Shown here one piece after another: positions 25,982 to 34,375 of a DNA stretch of 64,000 bases. Under the pieces are notes generated by a model. It had not been told where the DNA came from. It ran no database searches and saw only the letters and a program-made list of their open reading frames with translations. Position 1 is the first letter of the stretch. Each line of letters starts with the position of its first letter. Source of the DNA: Carnimonas bestiolae (GTDB lineage: Bacteria > Pseudomonadota > Gammaproteobacteria > Pseudomonadales > Halomonadaceae); NCBI RefSeq assembly GCF_051251125.1, contig NZ_JBPCZL010000008.1. One strand, written 5' to 3'. Position numbers and translations under genes: made by a program.

Positions 25982-26092
25982 GTGCTCCGTGCTCCGTGCT
26001 CCGTGCTCCGTGCTCCGTGCTCCGTGCTCCGTGCTCCGTGCTCCGTGCTCCGTGCTCCGTGCTCCGTGCTCCGTGCTCCGTGCTCCGTGCTC
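25982..26092. repeat. Tandem heptanucleotide repeat GTGCTCC, 15.9 copies
   Basis: A perfect head-to-tail array of GTGCTCC ending in a partial unit, 150 bp upstream of the porin start at 26242. Because seven is not a multiple of three, both strands read as an endless heptapeptide in every frame, which explains apparent open frames. It is the longest of the arrays in the window. Confidence 0.97.
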
Positions 26093-26241
26093 AAAAAATT
26101 AACCAAAGATTAATCAGCAAGTAACACTTTTCCCTAAGACTGGCGCCGCAGATGAGGTTGGTATCGCCCCCTCTCCTGAACTTCAAAGACAATTCGTTTG
26201 CCGCCGGTGTCTCATTTCGCTAGGTCGCCGGCCGAGGGATC

Positions 26242-27375
26242 ATGATGAAACTGATGAAGGCGTTTTCCGGGTGCGCACTACTAGGGCTTTGCTATGCAGG
26301 CGTGGCTCAGGCAGAAATTCCATTGTTGCAGCGCGGCAACAATACCCCCTACCTGAACAATCTTAGCTTGGAAGTAGGCGGCAGCGTACGTGGAGCCTAC
26401 AGCAACGAAATGGGCAGCCAGGATGATGGTTCGCGCAACCACCGCGGCGTCGACGATGGCACGCGCTTCCGCTTCCGGGCCGATTACTACTTCAACGATG
26501 ACTGGCGCCTGTTGGCCTACTACGAGGTAGGCACCGATGTAGCTCACTGGTTTGGCGATAACCGCCACGTTAACGGCAAGGGCACCGACCGCCGCCAGTT
26601 GTACGGAGGCGTTGCCAGCAAGACCTACGGAAAGCTGACCTACGGCAAACAGGAAAGTGTTTACTATCAAACCATCAGCAAACCGCTTGATTACTGGGTA
26701 CAGGATAAAAAGGGTCAGCCCGCAGGCGGATTCGGCTTCAATCCTAACTACGACAACGGCGAACGTAGTGACGGCCTGATCAATTACGAGAATACCTTCG
26801 GCGACTTCAAGCTGCTGGGTGAAGTGATGATTCCGACCCGCGATGTGTGGGACGGCAGCTTCATTTACCGGCGCGGAGGCGGTGCAGGCCTGGCGGGGCA
26901 ATACAGCGTTAATGACGATCTGACACTTGGCGCCGCCTATACCTATCAGGACGTCAAGATTCACCGCGATGGCGAGTCCAACCAAAAGGACTTCGACCAA
27001 CACATGGTCGGTGCATCGGTAGGCTGGACACCGGGCCAGTGGCACTTGGCAGCATCCGTGGGCTACTACAAGGATTACGTACCCAACAACGTGGATCCTG
27101 ACATCGATCCATCCAACTATTTCGTTGGCAATGCACGCAGTTGGGAAGGATTTGTCGGCTACACCTTCGACCTGCCCGCCGACTGGGTCAGCAAAATCCA
27201 ACCCTACGCGGCCCATAGCTCGACTCGCTGGAGCAACTTCGACCAAACCTACAATTATCTTGGTGTCGTGACGCGTTTCCCGTACCGATTCAGTCTGTGG
27301 ATCGAACGCCAGTTCTCCAACACCTCGGACAACCAGCCGGACGTGAACAAAGTTAGGCTGCGCTACGACTTCTAG
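26242..27375 (+). CDS. Outer-membrane porin (Gram-negative porin family)
   Basis: A 377-residue beta-barrel protein with a signal peptide cleaved after GVAQA (about residue 24). Alternating aromatic strands, Asp-rich loops, the motif LYGGVASKTYGKLTYGKQES in the constriction-loop region and the C-terminal LRYDF with final Phe are typical of general trimeric porins. The start ATGATGAAA at 26242 is kept because the signal peptide begins there. It reads away from tonB across a spacer that holds a long heptamer array and is convergent with a second porin at 27456. Solute preference is unknown. Confidence 0.85.
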   Translation: MMKLMKAFSGCALLGLCYAGVAQAEIPLLQRGNNTPYLNNLSLEVGGSVRGAYSNEMGSQDDGSRNHRGVDDGTRFRFRADYYFNDDWRLLAYYEVGTDVAHWFGDNRHVNGKGTDRRQLYGGVASKTYGKLTYGKQESVYYQTISKPLDYWVQDKKGQPAGGFGFNPNYDNGERSDGLINYENTFGDFKLLGEVMIPTRDVWDGSFIYRRGGGAGLAGQYSVNDDLTLGAAYTYQDVKIHRDGESNQKDFDQHMVGASVGWTPGQWHLAASVGYYKDYVPNNVDPDIDPSNYFVGNARSWEGFVGYTFDLPADWVSKIQPYAAHSSTRWSNFDQTYNYLGVVTRFPYRFSLWIERQFSNTSDNQPDVNKVRLRYDF

Positions 27376-27389
27376 TCGTACGAAACGCT

Positions 27390-27416
27390 AAAAGCCGCCC
27401 TAAGGCGGCTTTTTTG
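27390..27416. terminator. Bidirectional terminator between the two porin genes
   Basis: AAAAGCCGCCC and GGCGGCTTTTTT pair around CTAA; T-runs follow the stem on both strands. Confidence 0.9.
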
Positions 27417-27455
27417 TGCTCGACAATAGCACTGCGGAAACGCCTGGCGGCAATC

Positions 27456-28598
27456 CTAGTAGTTGTAGCGTGCGTAAAGCGCCGTGGAAGGATGACGGTT
27501 TGGCGCCTTCTGGTCGTCGCGGGTACGGTCCTTGTACCACATGTGATCGAGTGCGAGGTCGATACGACCTTCCCAGATGGCAGCGCCTACACCCACGATA
27601 TGACGCTCGAGCTTATCGTCGCTGTGCTGATCCTTGCGCAGGTTGTAATCGTAATAGACGTTGATATCGCCCCAGCTTCCCAGCGCGTTAGCAAAGGTGT
27701 AGCCGCCGAAGGCAGCGTAGTGATCGTAGGCTTTATCAATACCCACCGCATTGCGCGTTTTGCCCCCCACCGCGCTGAATACCCAGTGATCGGGTGTCCA
27801 GGTGGCGCCAACGTTCCAGGCGTTAGCATTGGGCTCATCGTAGCCTGCCGTTTCGCCTGCATCGACACGGCCATGGTGATAGCCGGCACCGAAGGTCAGC
27901 TCTTTGGTCGCGTGATATTGAGCACCTACCTGCGCGATGTACTTACGCTTCATGCCGTGCGAGTAATGCTGCTCAAGCAACTCGTCGCCTGCTTCGTTCA
28001 GCGAATAGTGGGTATCGTGCTTGATATCGCCGCGCGACCATCCATACAAGGCACCCAGCGACCATTTATCAATACCGACTTCGTATTTGATCGTATCGGA
28101 GGGACGCTGCATAACGCCGTTGAAGTCGTTGCCCTGCTGGACGACCTCGGAATAGTTAGCGTAATACCAGGGCTGGTCGGTGAAAACATCGACGAAGTCG
28201 TACAGCACCGTATTTTGGCGCCCGACGGTCAAGGTGCCGTAGGTGGGGTGCGAGATGCCAAAATATTTATGGCGATTTTTATGATTATCGCCTTCCGACG
28301 TTGAAAAGAACGGATCGAAGCCTTCTTCCCAGCGTGCTAATACCGTTACATCGTTACCAAGATAACGTTCATAAACAATATTAACGCGGCTCGCTGCATT
28401 ACCATGTTCATTTCTACTCGTGCCACCCGCGTTCCATTGATAGACGTAAGCGATACGCCCGCTAATAATTAACTTGTTATCTTCATCTTCAAATGCGGTA
28501 AATGCGTGCGTCTGTGCACCTACCAGCAGCGCACTCAGCATGACCACGCCACGCGTTGCCGCGCTTACCGGCAAGTATCTGATAATAGTGGATTTCAT
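27456..28598 (-). CDS. Outer-membrane porin (Gram-negative porin family)
   Basis: A 380-residue porin with a signal peptide (cleavage near GAQTHA, residue 32), barrel strands with the constriction-loop motif YFGISHPTYGTLTVGRQNTVLYDF and a C-terminal aromatic end, ALYARYNY. It is related to but clearly different from the porin at 26242. I placed the start at 28598 (MKSTIIRYLP) where a GGGA box precedes; the open frame extends 26 codons further without support. The AT-rich upstream region carries a perfect inverted repeat at 28733-28755. Substrate unknown. Confidence 0.85.
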   Translation of the reverse strand: MKSTIIRYLPVSAATRGVVMLSALLVGAQTHAFTAFEDEDNKLIISGRIAYVYQWNAGGTSRNEHGNAASRVNIVYERYLGNDVTVLARWEEGFDPFFSTSEGDNHKNRHKYFGISHPTYGTLTVGRQNTVLYDFVDVFTDQPWYYANYSEVVQQGNDFNGVMQRPSDTIKYEVGIDKWSLGALYGWSRGDIKHDTHYSLNEAGDELLEQHYSHGMKRKYIAQVGAQYHATKELTFGAGYHHGRVDAGETAGYDEPNANAWNVGATWTPDHWVFSAVGGKTRNAVGIDKAYDHYAAFGGYTFANALGSWGDINVYYDYNLRKDQHSDDKLERHIVGVGAAIWEGRIDLALDHMWYKDRTRDDQKAPNRHPSTALYARYNY

Positions 28599-28732
28599 TA
28601 TGTGTTCCCGCCCCGAAAACTGCCCGTTAACGCAGTCCCGAGTTTCGAATAGCGACGCTAGATTGCGTAAAACCAATACGTTTTAGCGCACGCATAAGGT
28701 TAATTAGAACCAGAGGACAATTGGGTGTGACT

Positions 28733-28755
28733 CTATTAAGTTTTATTCTTAATAG
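28733..28755. promoter_or_regulatory. Inverted repeat upstream of the porin gene
   Basis: CTATTAAG and CTTAATAG form a perfect 8-bp inverted repeat around TTTTATT, 135 bp upstream of the porin start. It may be an operator or a weak hairpin in the leader. Confidence 0.35.
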
Positions 28756-28998
28756 CTGGAAGATTTGACGGTATTGTAACTACAAAAGCAATCTCACTTT
28801 TGGCACTATTTCATAAGATTTCAAACAAAGTTAAGAATTGTGTAAATCGATATTCTGAATAAAGATTAGTCCCAATTCAGTCGCCGCCAGTAACCGCACT
28901 GAGGTCACCGTGCAGTACTTATTGAACGATACTGAGAGGCTGGGGCTATAACAGAGTAGGAAGGCAGCATTGCACCACTCAGGGCGACGAAGCACGTG

Positions 28999-29074
28999 GC
29001 AGCGGGCAGCGGGCAGCGGGCAGCGGGCAGCGGGCAGCGGGCAGCGGGCAGCGGGCAGCGGGCAGCGGGCAGCG
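28999..29074. repeat. Tandem heptanucleotide repeat GCAGCGG, 10.9 copies
   Basis: The same heptamer and same CGTG left flank as the array at 6597, here in 10.9 copies, beyond the 3' end of the NCS1 permease gene. Confidence 0.95.
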
Positions 29075-29102
29075 CTAAGCTATCCATAAAATCAGAACGC
29101 AC

Positions 29103-29123
29103 AAGCCCCTCCTTGGAGGGGCA
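29103..29123 (-). terminator. Possible terminator after the NCS1 permease gene
   Basis: GCCCCTCC and GGAGGGGC form a tight hairpin 70 bp beyond the stop codon; the following T tract is poor, so termination is uncertain. Confidence 0.4.
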
Positions 29124-29192
29124 AGCGAATGAGTGCGGAGCGTGCGCCTGAACTATTTCACGGGCGGCGTGTGTTATATCTCACTCTCGTGA

Positions 29193-30674
29193 TCAGATGA
29201 CTTTACGACTCAGCAACAAATAACAGCCTGCCGCCACTAGCGCTCCGGCAAAAATAGAGAAGTCGTTGAGATGCGGCACACCTGGCGTAAAGGAGAAGAT
29301 CAACGACACCAGTGCCGAGGGCACCAGCGCAATAACGGCGCTGGGATTAATGCCATTGCGGTACCAATAGCGCCCCTTTGGCCCTATTTGATAGAGGGAG
29401 TCGATATCGATTTTGCCGCGCTTGATGCGATAGAAGTCGCTCAGAATAATGCCGTAAATCGGCCCAATCACGGCGGCCAGTATGCCTACCGTGTCCTGAA
29501 TAAGCTCGGGGGATGAGAATAGCTTCCACGGCATCAGGAAGACCGACCCCACCGCCGCAATAAATCCGCCGGTCTTGAATGAAATCAACCGTGGCGCGAC
29601 GTTGGAAAAATCGAAGGCGGGCGACACGAAATTGGCCACGATATTGATACCAATGGTGGTGGTCACAAAGGTGAGCGCGCCAATCAGCGCCACGTAAGTG
29701 TTATCGAGTCGCGAAACGGTTTCGATGGGGTCCGACACCATTTCTCCGAATACCGGCAAAGTCGCCGACACCATCAGCACCGAGGTCGCCGCAAATACGA
29801 TGAAGTTGACCGGCAAGCCCCAAAAATTGCCGCGTTTGAGCGCGTCCTTACTGCGGCAATAGCGCCCGAAGTCACCGAAACTGAGCGCTGGCGCTGCGAA
29901 ATAGCCCACCACTAGCGCGACGGCTACCAGCATTTGCCAGTACTGCTGCCCCATCGACAGCGACTTATCGGTTAGCGTGAAGCTAATCCGCGACGGCCCG
30001 GCCTGAACAAAAAGCCACGCTGCCAACGCGAACATGGCGATATACACCAGCGGGCCGCTCCAATCGATAAAGCGGCGAATGCCTTCCATGCCCTTCCAGA
30101 ACACCATCGCCTGAAATGACCACAGCAGCAGAAAACTTAGCCAGCCTAGCGAAGACAGCCCCAGCCAACTGCTTTCGGTAAGCCCCTGCATGGAGGGAAA
30201 TACGCGCAGCAGCACTACGGTGAGCGCGCTCGAGGCAAGGAAGGTTTGAATACCGAACCACACCACCGCAATAGCGCCGCGAATCAGGGCAGGAATGTTG
30301 GCCCCCAGCACGCCGAAGGACATCCGGCAGATCACCGGAAACGGCACCGCTGCCTGCTGCGACGGCACTGCCATCAGGTTGGCAAAGTACTGCACAATGA
30401 AAATGCCCACCACCAGCGCTACCAATACCTGCCATCCCGCCAGCCCTAACGAAAACAGACTCGCCGCAACCACGTAGCCGCCCACGCTGTGCACGTCCGA
30501 CATCCAGAACGCAACAATGTTGTAGGCCCCCCAGCGCTGCTGGGCCGGGGCAAGGTCACGGTTATAAAGACGGCGACTATAGCCCGCCGGCACTTGGCTT
30601 GAGGCTGCCGCCATGCCCGCCTCTGCTACTTCACCGACCGGCGCTTGAAGGCACGCGCGTTGGGCATCTTGCAT
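29193..30674 (-). CDS. NCS1-family nucleobase/allantoin permease
   Basis: A 493-residue inner-membrane symporter of the NCS1 family (uracil, cytosine, hydantoin, allantoin). The N-terminal YNRDLAPAQQRWGAYNIVAFWMSDVHSVGGY contains the substrate-cation site region, and FGDFGRYCRSKDALKRGN and LSDFYRIKRGKID are family landmarks seen in PucI-type carriers. The start has GGAG upstream. It is divergent from the allantoin racemase gene, across a repeat-rich spacer, so allantoin or a related ureide is the likely substrate; this is inferred from context. Confidence 0.85.
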   Translation of the reverse strand: MQDAQRACLQAPVGEVAEAGMAAASSQVPAGYSRRLYNRDLAPAQQRWGAYNIVAFWMSDVHSVGGYVVAASLFSLGLAGWQVLVALVVGIFIVQYFANLMAVPSQQAAVPFPVICRMSFGVLGANIPALIRGAIAVVWFGIQTFLASSALTVVLLRVFPSMQGLTESSWLGLSSLGWLSFLLLWSFQAMVFWKGMEGIRRFIDWSGPLVYIAMFALAAWLFVQAGPSRISFTLTDKSLSMGQQYWQMLVAVALVVGYFAAPALSFGDFGRYCRSKDALKRGNFWGLPVNFIVFAATSVLMVSATLPVFGEMVSDPIETVSRLDNTYVALIGALTFVTTTIGINIVANFVSPAFDFSNVAPRLISFKTGGFIAAVGSVFLMPWKLFSSPELIQDTVGILAAVIGPIYGIILSDFYRIKRGKIDIDSLYQIGPKGRYWYRNGINPSAVIALVPSALVSLIFSFTPGVPHLNDFSIFAGALVAAGCYLLLSRKVI

Positions 30675-30997
30675 GGATCCACTCCTTGTCGAAGACGGGC
30701 GCTTTCAAGCATACGTCCGTTAGTAGCAATACTCATACAATTGCCATGCCAAATGCCCCTCGTTTCGCGATAAATACACCGGATCAGCTACTCGTGCGCT
30801 TACATCGCCCAGCCCGCGCACCAAACAAGAATGGGGAGCACACGCCGCGTAGACACTGCTACCCCTGAACTGCCGCACACTCCAGAGACAGCTGCCATGC
30901 ACTTAGCTCCACGGAGACGCTCGGCAACACACTAAATGCACCAAAAGTGAGCGCGCTGATTGCTGTTCCAGCATGTTTCGCACCACCACCTATGTAT

Positions 30998-31032
30998 CCC
31001 TTCGTCCCTTCGTCCCTTCGTCCCTTCGTCCC
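30998..31032. repeat. Tandem octanucleotide repeat CCCTTCGT, 4.4 copies
   Basis: Four perfect copies of CCCTTCGT and a partial fifth, 160 bp from the heptamer array in the same spacer. Confidence 0.92.
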
Positions 31033-31191
31033 AGCAACTCGGCAACCGGAGTCGCTTTACAGCTCGATGCGAATGACGCCTAATAAATTCGGCGTTTCAC
31101 GCTGCAACGTTGGCATGTAACGATCAGCGTAGGGCACCGTTCCCTTGCACGGAGCAGGCGTTCCGCATTCATGCCAGAGATGCCTATTCCG

Positions 31192-31247
31192 CGAACACCG
31201 AACACCGAACACCGAACACCGAACACCGAACACCGAACACCGAACAC
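31192..31247. repeat. Tandem heptanucleotide repeat CGAACAC, 8 copies
   Basis: Eight perfect head-to-tail copies ending 56 bp before the racemase start codon, so within or next to its promoter/leader. A change of one unit would move upstream sites by two thirds of a helical turn. Confidence 0.95.
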
Positions 31248-31303
31248 ACTGGATGTTATGCCTTTGCCGCCGGCAAGGGTTTGTTACAGGCTGATCAGAA
31301 CCA

Positions 31304-32038
31304 ATGAAACTCCACGTCATCAATCCCAACACCAGCACCGCCATGAGCGAGAAGATCGCTGATGCCGCCCGCGCTGCCAGTACCCGCGCCGATATCGTGA
31401 TGCTGACCAACAGCGATGGTGCAGCGTCACTCGAAAGCCATTTCGAAGAAGCGCTCGCCGTGCCCGGCATGCTGTCATTGGTCGATCAAATTACCCGTGA
31501 AGGAGAAAGCAGCGGCATTGTGATTGCCTGCTTTGGTGACCCTGGCGTTGCGGCGGCCCGCGAGCTTGCCGATGTGCCAGTGGTTGGCATTGCAGAAGCC
31601 GCCATGCGCACAGCCGCTGCGCTGGCCCGCCGGTTTTCGGTGGTAACTACCTTGGCTAGAACGCTGCCCATGGCTGAAGCTATTCTTGCTCACACCGGGC
31701 TGGAGCATAGCTGCGCACGCCTGCGCGCCTGCGAAGTGGAAGTTAGCCGCCTTGAGCACATGGAGCCGGCCGTTTACCAACAGCTATTCGACGAATGCCA
31801 GCGCGCGGTGATCGAGGATGATATCGATGCTCTGGTGTTGGGCTGCGCAGGCATGGCCGACCTGAATCAGCAGCTTTCCCATGACTTGGGCATTCCGGTC
31901 ATCGATGGTGTGGCTGCCGCCATCCAGCAGTTGGAGGGGCTGGCAGCGCTCGGGCTAACACCCGCCAAGCGCGCAGATCGCGCCACCCCACCGGTGAAAG
32001 CGCTCAGCGGCCCTTACGCGCATCTCGCACGCCGTTAA
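31304..32038 (+). CDS. hpxA: Allantoin racemase (Asp/Glu/hydantoin racemase family)
   Basis: A 244-residue racemase with the two catalytic cysteines of the family, in VIACFGDPG and LVLGCAGMADL. The N-terminus LHVINPNTSTAM is the hallmark of hydantoin/allantoin racemases. In the hpx pathway it interconverts (R)- and (S)-allantoin so that the stereospecific allantoinase can use both. The next gene is an allantoinase 53 bp downstream, which favours allantoin over other hydantoins. A repeat array lies just upstream of the start; the ribosome site is weak. Confidence 0.85.
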   Translation: MKLHVINPNTSTAMSEKIADAARAASTRADIVMLTNSDGAASLESHFEEALAVPGMLSLVDQITREGESSGIVIACFGDPGVAAARELADVPVVGIAEAAMRTAAALARRFSVVTTLARTLPMAEAILAHTGLEHSCARLRACEVEVSRLEHMEPAVYQQLFDECQRAVIEDDIDALVLGCAGMADLNQQLSHDLGIPVIDGVAAAIQQLEGLAALGLTPAKRADRATPPVKALSGPYAHLARR

Positions 32039-32091
32039 TGACGGCCAAGCCACAAACACTCTCTATTAGCATTCGTTAGAAGGACAACAAC

Positions 32092-33027
32092 ATGGCGTCG
32101 AGCACTCCTGACTATCCCCGTGACATGCGCGGTTACGCTGGTCATCCGCCGCACGCACAATGGCCCAACAACGCCAAAATCGCGGTGCAGTTTGTCGTTA
32201 ACGTCGAGGAAGGCAGCGAAAACAACGTGCTTCACGGCGATGCCGGCAGCGAAACCTTTCTCTCCGACATCATTGGCGCTGAGTCCTATCAGGACCGCCA
32301 CATGAGCATGGAATCGCTCTACGAGTACGGCAGCCGCGCAGGGTTCTTCCGCATTATTCGAGAATTTGAAAAGCGCCAACTGCCGCTGTCAGCCTTCACG
32401 GTAGCAATGGCCTTGGAACGCTGTCCCGAAATCGCCCAAGCGCTAATGGAACGCGGCGACGAAATCGTCAGCCACGGCTATCGCTGGCTGCATTATCAGC
32501 ATGTGGCACCGCACGTTGAGCAGCAGCACATGGAACAGGCGCTGCGTATTTTCAAGGAGATGACCGGTTCGACACCGCTTGGCTGGTATACCGGCCGGGA
32601 TAGCCCCAATACCCGGCGGCTGGTCGTGGAGAACGGCGGTTTTCTCTACGACAGCGACTACTACGGTGATGATCTGCCGCTGTGGACAGAAGTGGCGGTA
32701 TCTGACGGCAGCAAGGTGCCGCATTTGGTGGTGCCCTACACCCTTGATGTCAATGACATGAAGTTTGCCAGCCCCGGCGGCTTCAACTGCGGCGACCAGT
32801 TCTTTAGCTATCTGCGCGACGCCTTTGACGTGCTGTACGCAGAAGGCGAAGAAGCTCCCAAAATGATGTCGATCGGCCTGCACCCGCGGCTGATTGGTCG
32901 TCCTGGGCGGTTTAGAGCGTTACAGCGTTTTCTTGATCATATTGAAGCCCACGACCGCGTGTGGGTATGCAAGCGCATTGATATTGCGCGTCACTGGATC
33001 GAGCACCACCCCTTCATTCCACGTTAA
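32092..33027 (+). CDS. puuE: Metal-independent allantoinase PuuE
   Basis: A 311-residue member of the polysaccharide-deacetylase superfamily that opens the hydantoin ring of allantoin to give allantoate. The family N-terminus YPRDMRGYAGHPPHAQWPNNAKIAVQFVVN, the motif VSHGYRWLHYQ and RDSPNTRRLVVENGGFLYDSDYY match PuuE-type allantoinases, which do without the metal used by the older DAL1/AllB class. AAGGA precedes the ATG by seven bases. It follows hpxA in an operon and is convergent with the amidase gene. Confidence 0.92.
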   Translation: MASSTPDYPRDMRGYAGHPPHAQWPNNAKIAVQFVVNVEEGSENNVLHGDAGSETFLSDIIGAESYQDRHMSMESLYEYGSRAGFFRIIREFEKRQLPLSAFTVAMALERCPEIAQALMERGDEIVSHGYRWLHYQHVAPHVEQQHMEQALRIFKEMTGSTPLGWYTGRDSPNTRRLVVENGGFLYDSDYYGDDLPLWTEVAVSDGSKVPHLVVPYTLDVNDMKFASPGGFNCGDQFFSYLRDAFDVLYAEGEEAPKMMSIGLHPRLIGRPGRFRALQRFLDHIEAHDRVWVCKRIDIARHWIEHHPFIPR

Positions 33028-33212
33028 CCGGCTGGGCCGCCTATGCGCGCTAGGCAAAACCGCTTATCGACCTAAATGCCAGAGGCGTTACCGTGCCGCG
33101 GTTTAGGACAACATGGCGCTGTCGCTCGGCGGAACGGGCCAGCGTGGCGCTACTACTGAGCGTCACGGGCGCGCGGGGCAACTGATACTCAACAGCGCGC
33201 GCCGCCGTGGCG

Positions 33213-34358
33213 CTATCGCTGTTCGCACAGTGACAGCAGCGCACGATCACTCCCGGGAGGGGCAATCAGCGATACTCCCCACGGTGCGTCATCCTGACTC
33301 AGCCATGGCATTGCCAGCGCTGGCGCTCCCCACAGCCCTGCCAAGGCGGTCATGCCCATAAGCTTCTCGCGGTAGTCGGCCAGCGCGGCTGGCGCCATAT
33401 CGAGCAGCGGCGCAGCGCCCGGAGTGCTGGGCAAACACAGCAGCGTCTCATCGTCACTGGTCAGTTCCATAAGCCACGTTACCAGTTCGCTAGCCCGCGC
33501 TTGAGCTTCCGCTTGCTGACGCTCGCCCAGCGCCGCACTCCACTCGAAGCGCGCCTGAATATCCGCAGCAAAACGTGGCGATGTCTGGGTAATCCAATCG
33601 CCGTGCACGCCCCACAGCTGCCGCCCTTGCAAGACTCGGAAGGTGTCGCTGGCAGTCGCCATGGTCGCAGCGCTCAGACCGATGGTGCTACAGGCGAGCC
33701 CCAACTGCTCGAGCTTACGAACCAGGGTGTGCTGCGGCACCTCTACGCCTTCAGGCAGCATTATGATCGCGCGCTTGAAGTTGCGCTTCGGCTGCCGTGG
33801 CAGCAGCACCTGCGCCGCGCGTGACAGCACCTCGAAGGAAGAACACAGCAGTCCCGCCGTGTCGAAGCCAGGGGCCAGCTTTACCGCCCCCGTTAGCGAA
33901 ATCGCTCCCCAACTGGGCCGCAACCCATAGAGTCCACAATAGCTCGCAGGAACACGAATCGAACCGCCGGTATCGGTGCCCAGCCCAATATCCGCCTGCC
34001 CCAACGCCACCGCTACCGCCGAGCCAGAGCTCGAACCACCCGGCAAACGCTGCGGAGCACGTGGATTGACCGGCGTGCCGTAGTGCACGTTGGCACCGTT
34101 CAGGCTGTAGGCCAACTCATCGGTTTGCGTTTTGCCTACCACCGTCGCCCCCGCCGCCAGCAACGCTTCTACCGCTGAGGCGGTATCGGTGGGCAGCGAG
34201 TGAGTACGACGCCAGTCCGGGTTACCGCAGCCGGTCGCGATGCCAGCAATATCGAAAAGATCCTTGACCGCCACACGCAGCGAGTGAAGCGGTCCCTGTG
34301 TCGCTCCTTCGATATGCAGATCGGGGGCCGCCCATACCGCGCTATCCCACTGGCTCAT
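33213..34358 (-). CDS. Amidase-signature hydrolase in the allantoin cluster
   Basis: A 381-residue amidase-signature enzyme. The Ser-cisSer-Lys triad is visible: Lys in RVAVKDLFDIAG, and the Ser-rich block LPGGSSSGSAVAVALG, followed by GTDTGGSIRVPASYCG with the nucleophile. It is shorter than typical AtzE/HpxY amidases (about 460) and closer in length to plant AMI1-like proteins. It lies 17 bp downstream of the RpiR regulator gene and inside an allantoin cluster that has no other oxalurate or oxamate enzyme, so a role in late ureide nitrogen release is likely. No AtzG/HpxX-like small subunit gene is present. Exact substrate unknown. Confidence 0.78.
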   Translation of the reverse strand: MSQWDSAVWAAPDLHIEGATQGPLHSLRVAVKDLFDIAGIATGCGNPDWRRTHSLPTDTASAVEALLAAGATVVGKTQTDELAYSLNGANVHYGTPVNPRAPQRLPGGSSSGSAVAVALGQADIGLGTDTGGSIRVPASYCGLYGLRPSWGAISLTGAVKLAPGFDTAGLLCSSFEVLSRAAQVLLPRQPKRNFKRAIIMLPEGVEVPQHTLVRKLEQLGLACSTIGLSAATMATASDTFRVLQGRQLWGVHGDWITQTSPRFAADIQARFEWSAALGERQQAEAQARASELVTWLMELTSDDETLLCLPSTPGAAPLLDMAPAALADYREKLMGMTALAGLWGAPALAMPWLSQDDAPWGVSLIAPPGSDRALLSLCEQR

Positions 34359-34375
34359 GTCATTCTCCCGGCGCT

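Larger units (their letters stand above)
25532..26241. other. Divergent tonB-porin spacer with an inverted repeat and a long heptamer array
   Basis: About 700 bp without a supported gene. It holds the inverted repeat near tonB and the 15.9-copy heptamer array at 25982; reading frames through the array are artefacts of the repeat. Confidence 0.55.
28599..29192. other. Intergenic region between porin and NCS1 permease genes
   Basis: The left part is AT-rich promoter DNA for the porin, with an inverted repeat; the right part holds a heptamer array and a terminator-like hairpin. No gene is supported. Confidence 0.55.
30675..31303. other. Divergent spacer between permease and racemase genes with two tandem repeats
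   Basis: Contains the promoters of the two allantoin genes plus an octamer array (30998-31032) and a heptamer array (31192-31247). No gene is supported. Confidence 0.55.

Noticed and set aside
25982..26092. Could the long array be a CRISPR or a repeat-protein gene?
   Set aside because: There are no spacers, and the unit is 7 bp. Frames through it are forced by the repeat in every phase and on both strands, so they are not evidence of a gene.
26281..27246. Long minus-strand open frame inside the porin gene at 26242
   Set aside because: Antisense of a clear porin; Val/Ala/Gly-rich product without recognisable domain or ribosome site.
27414..28304. Long plus-strand open frame opposite the second porin
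   Set aside because: Antisense shadow of a recognised porin gene, and it begins in the terminator hairpin.
33028..33212. GC-rich spacer between allantoinase and amidase as a terminator
   Set aside because: Repeated TGGCGCT motifs occur but I could not fold a clean stem followed by a T-run.
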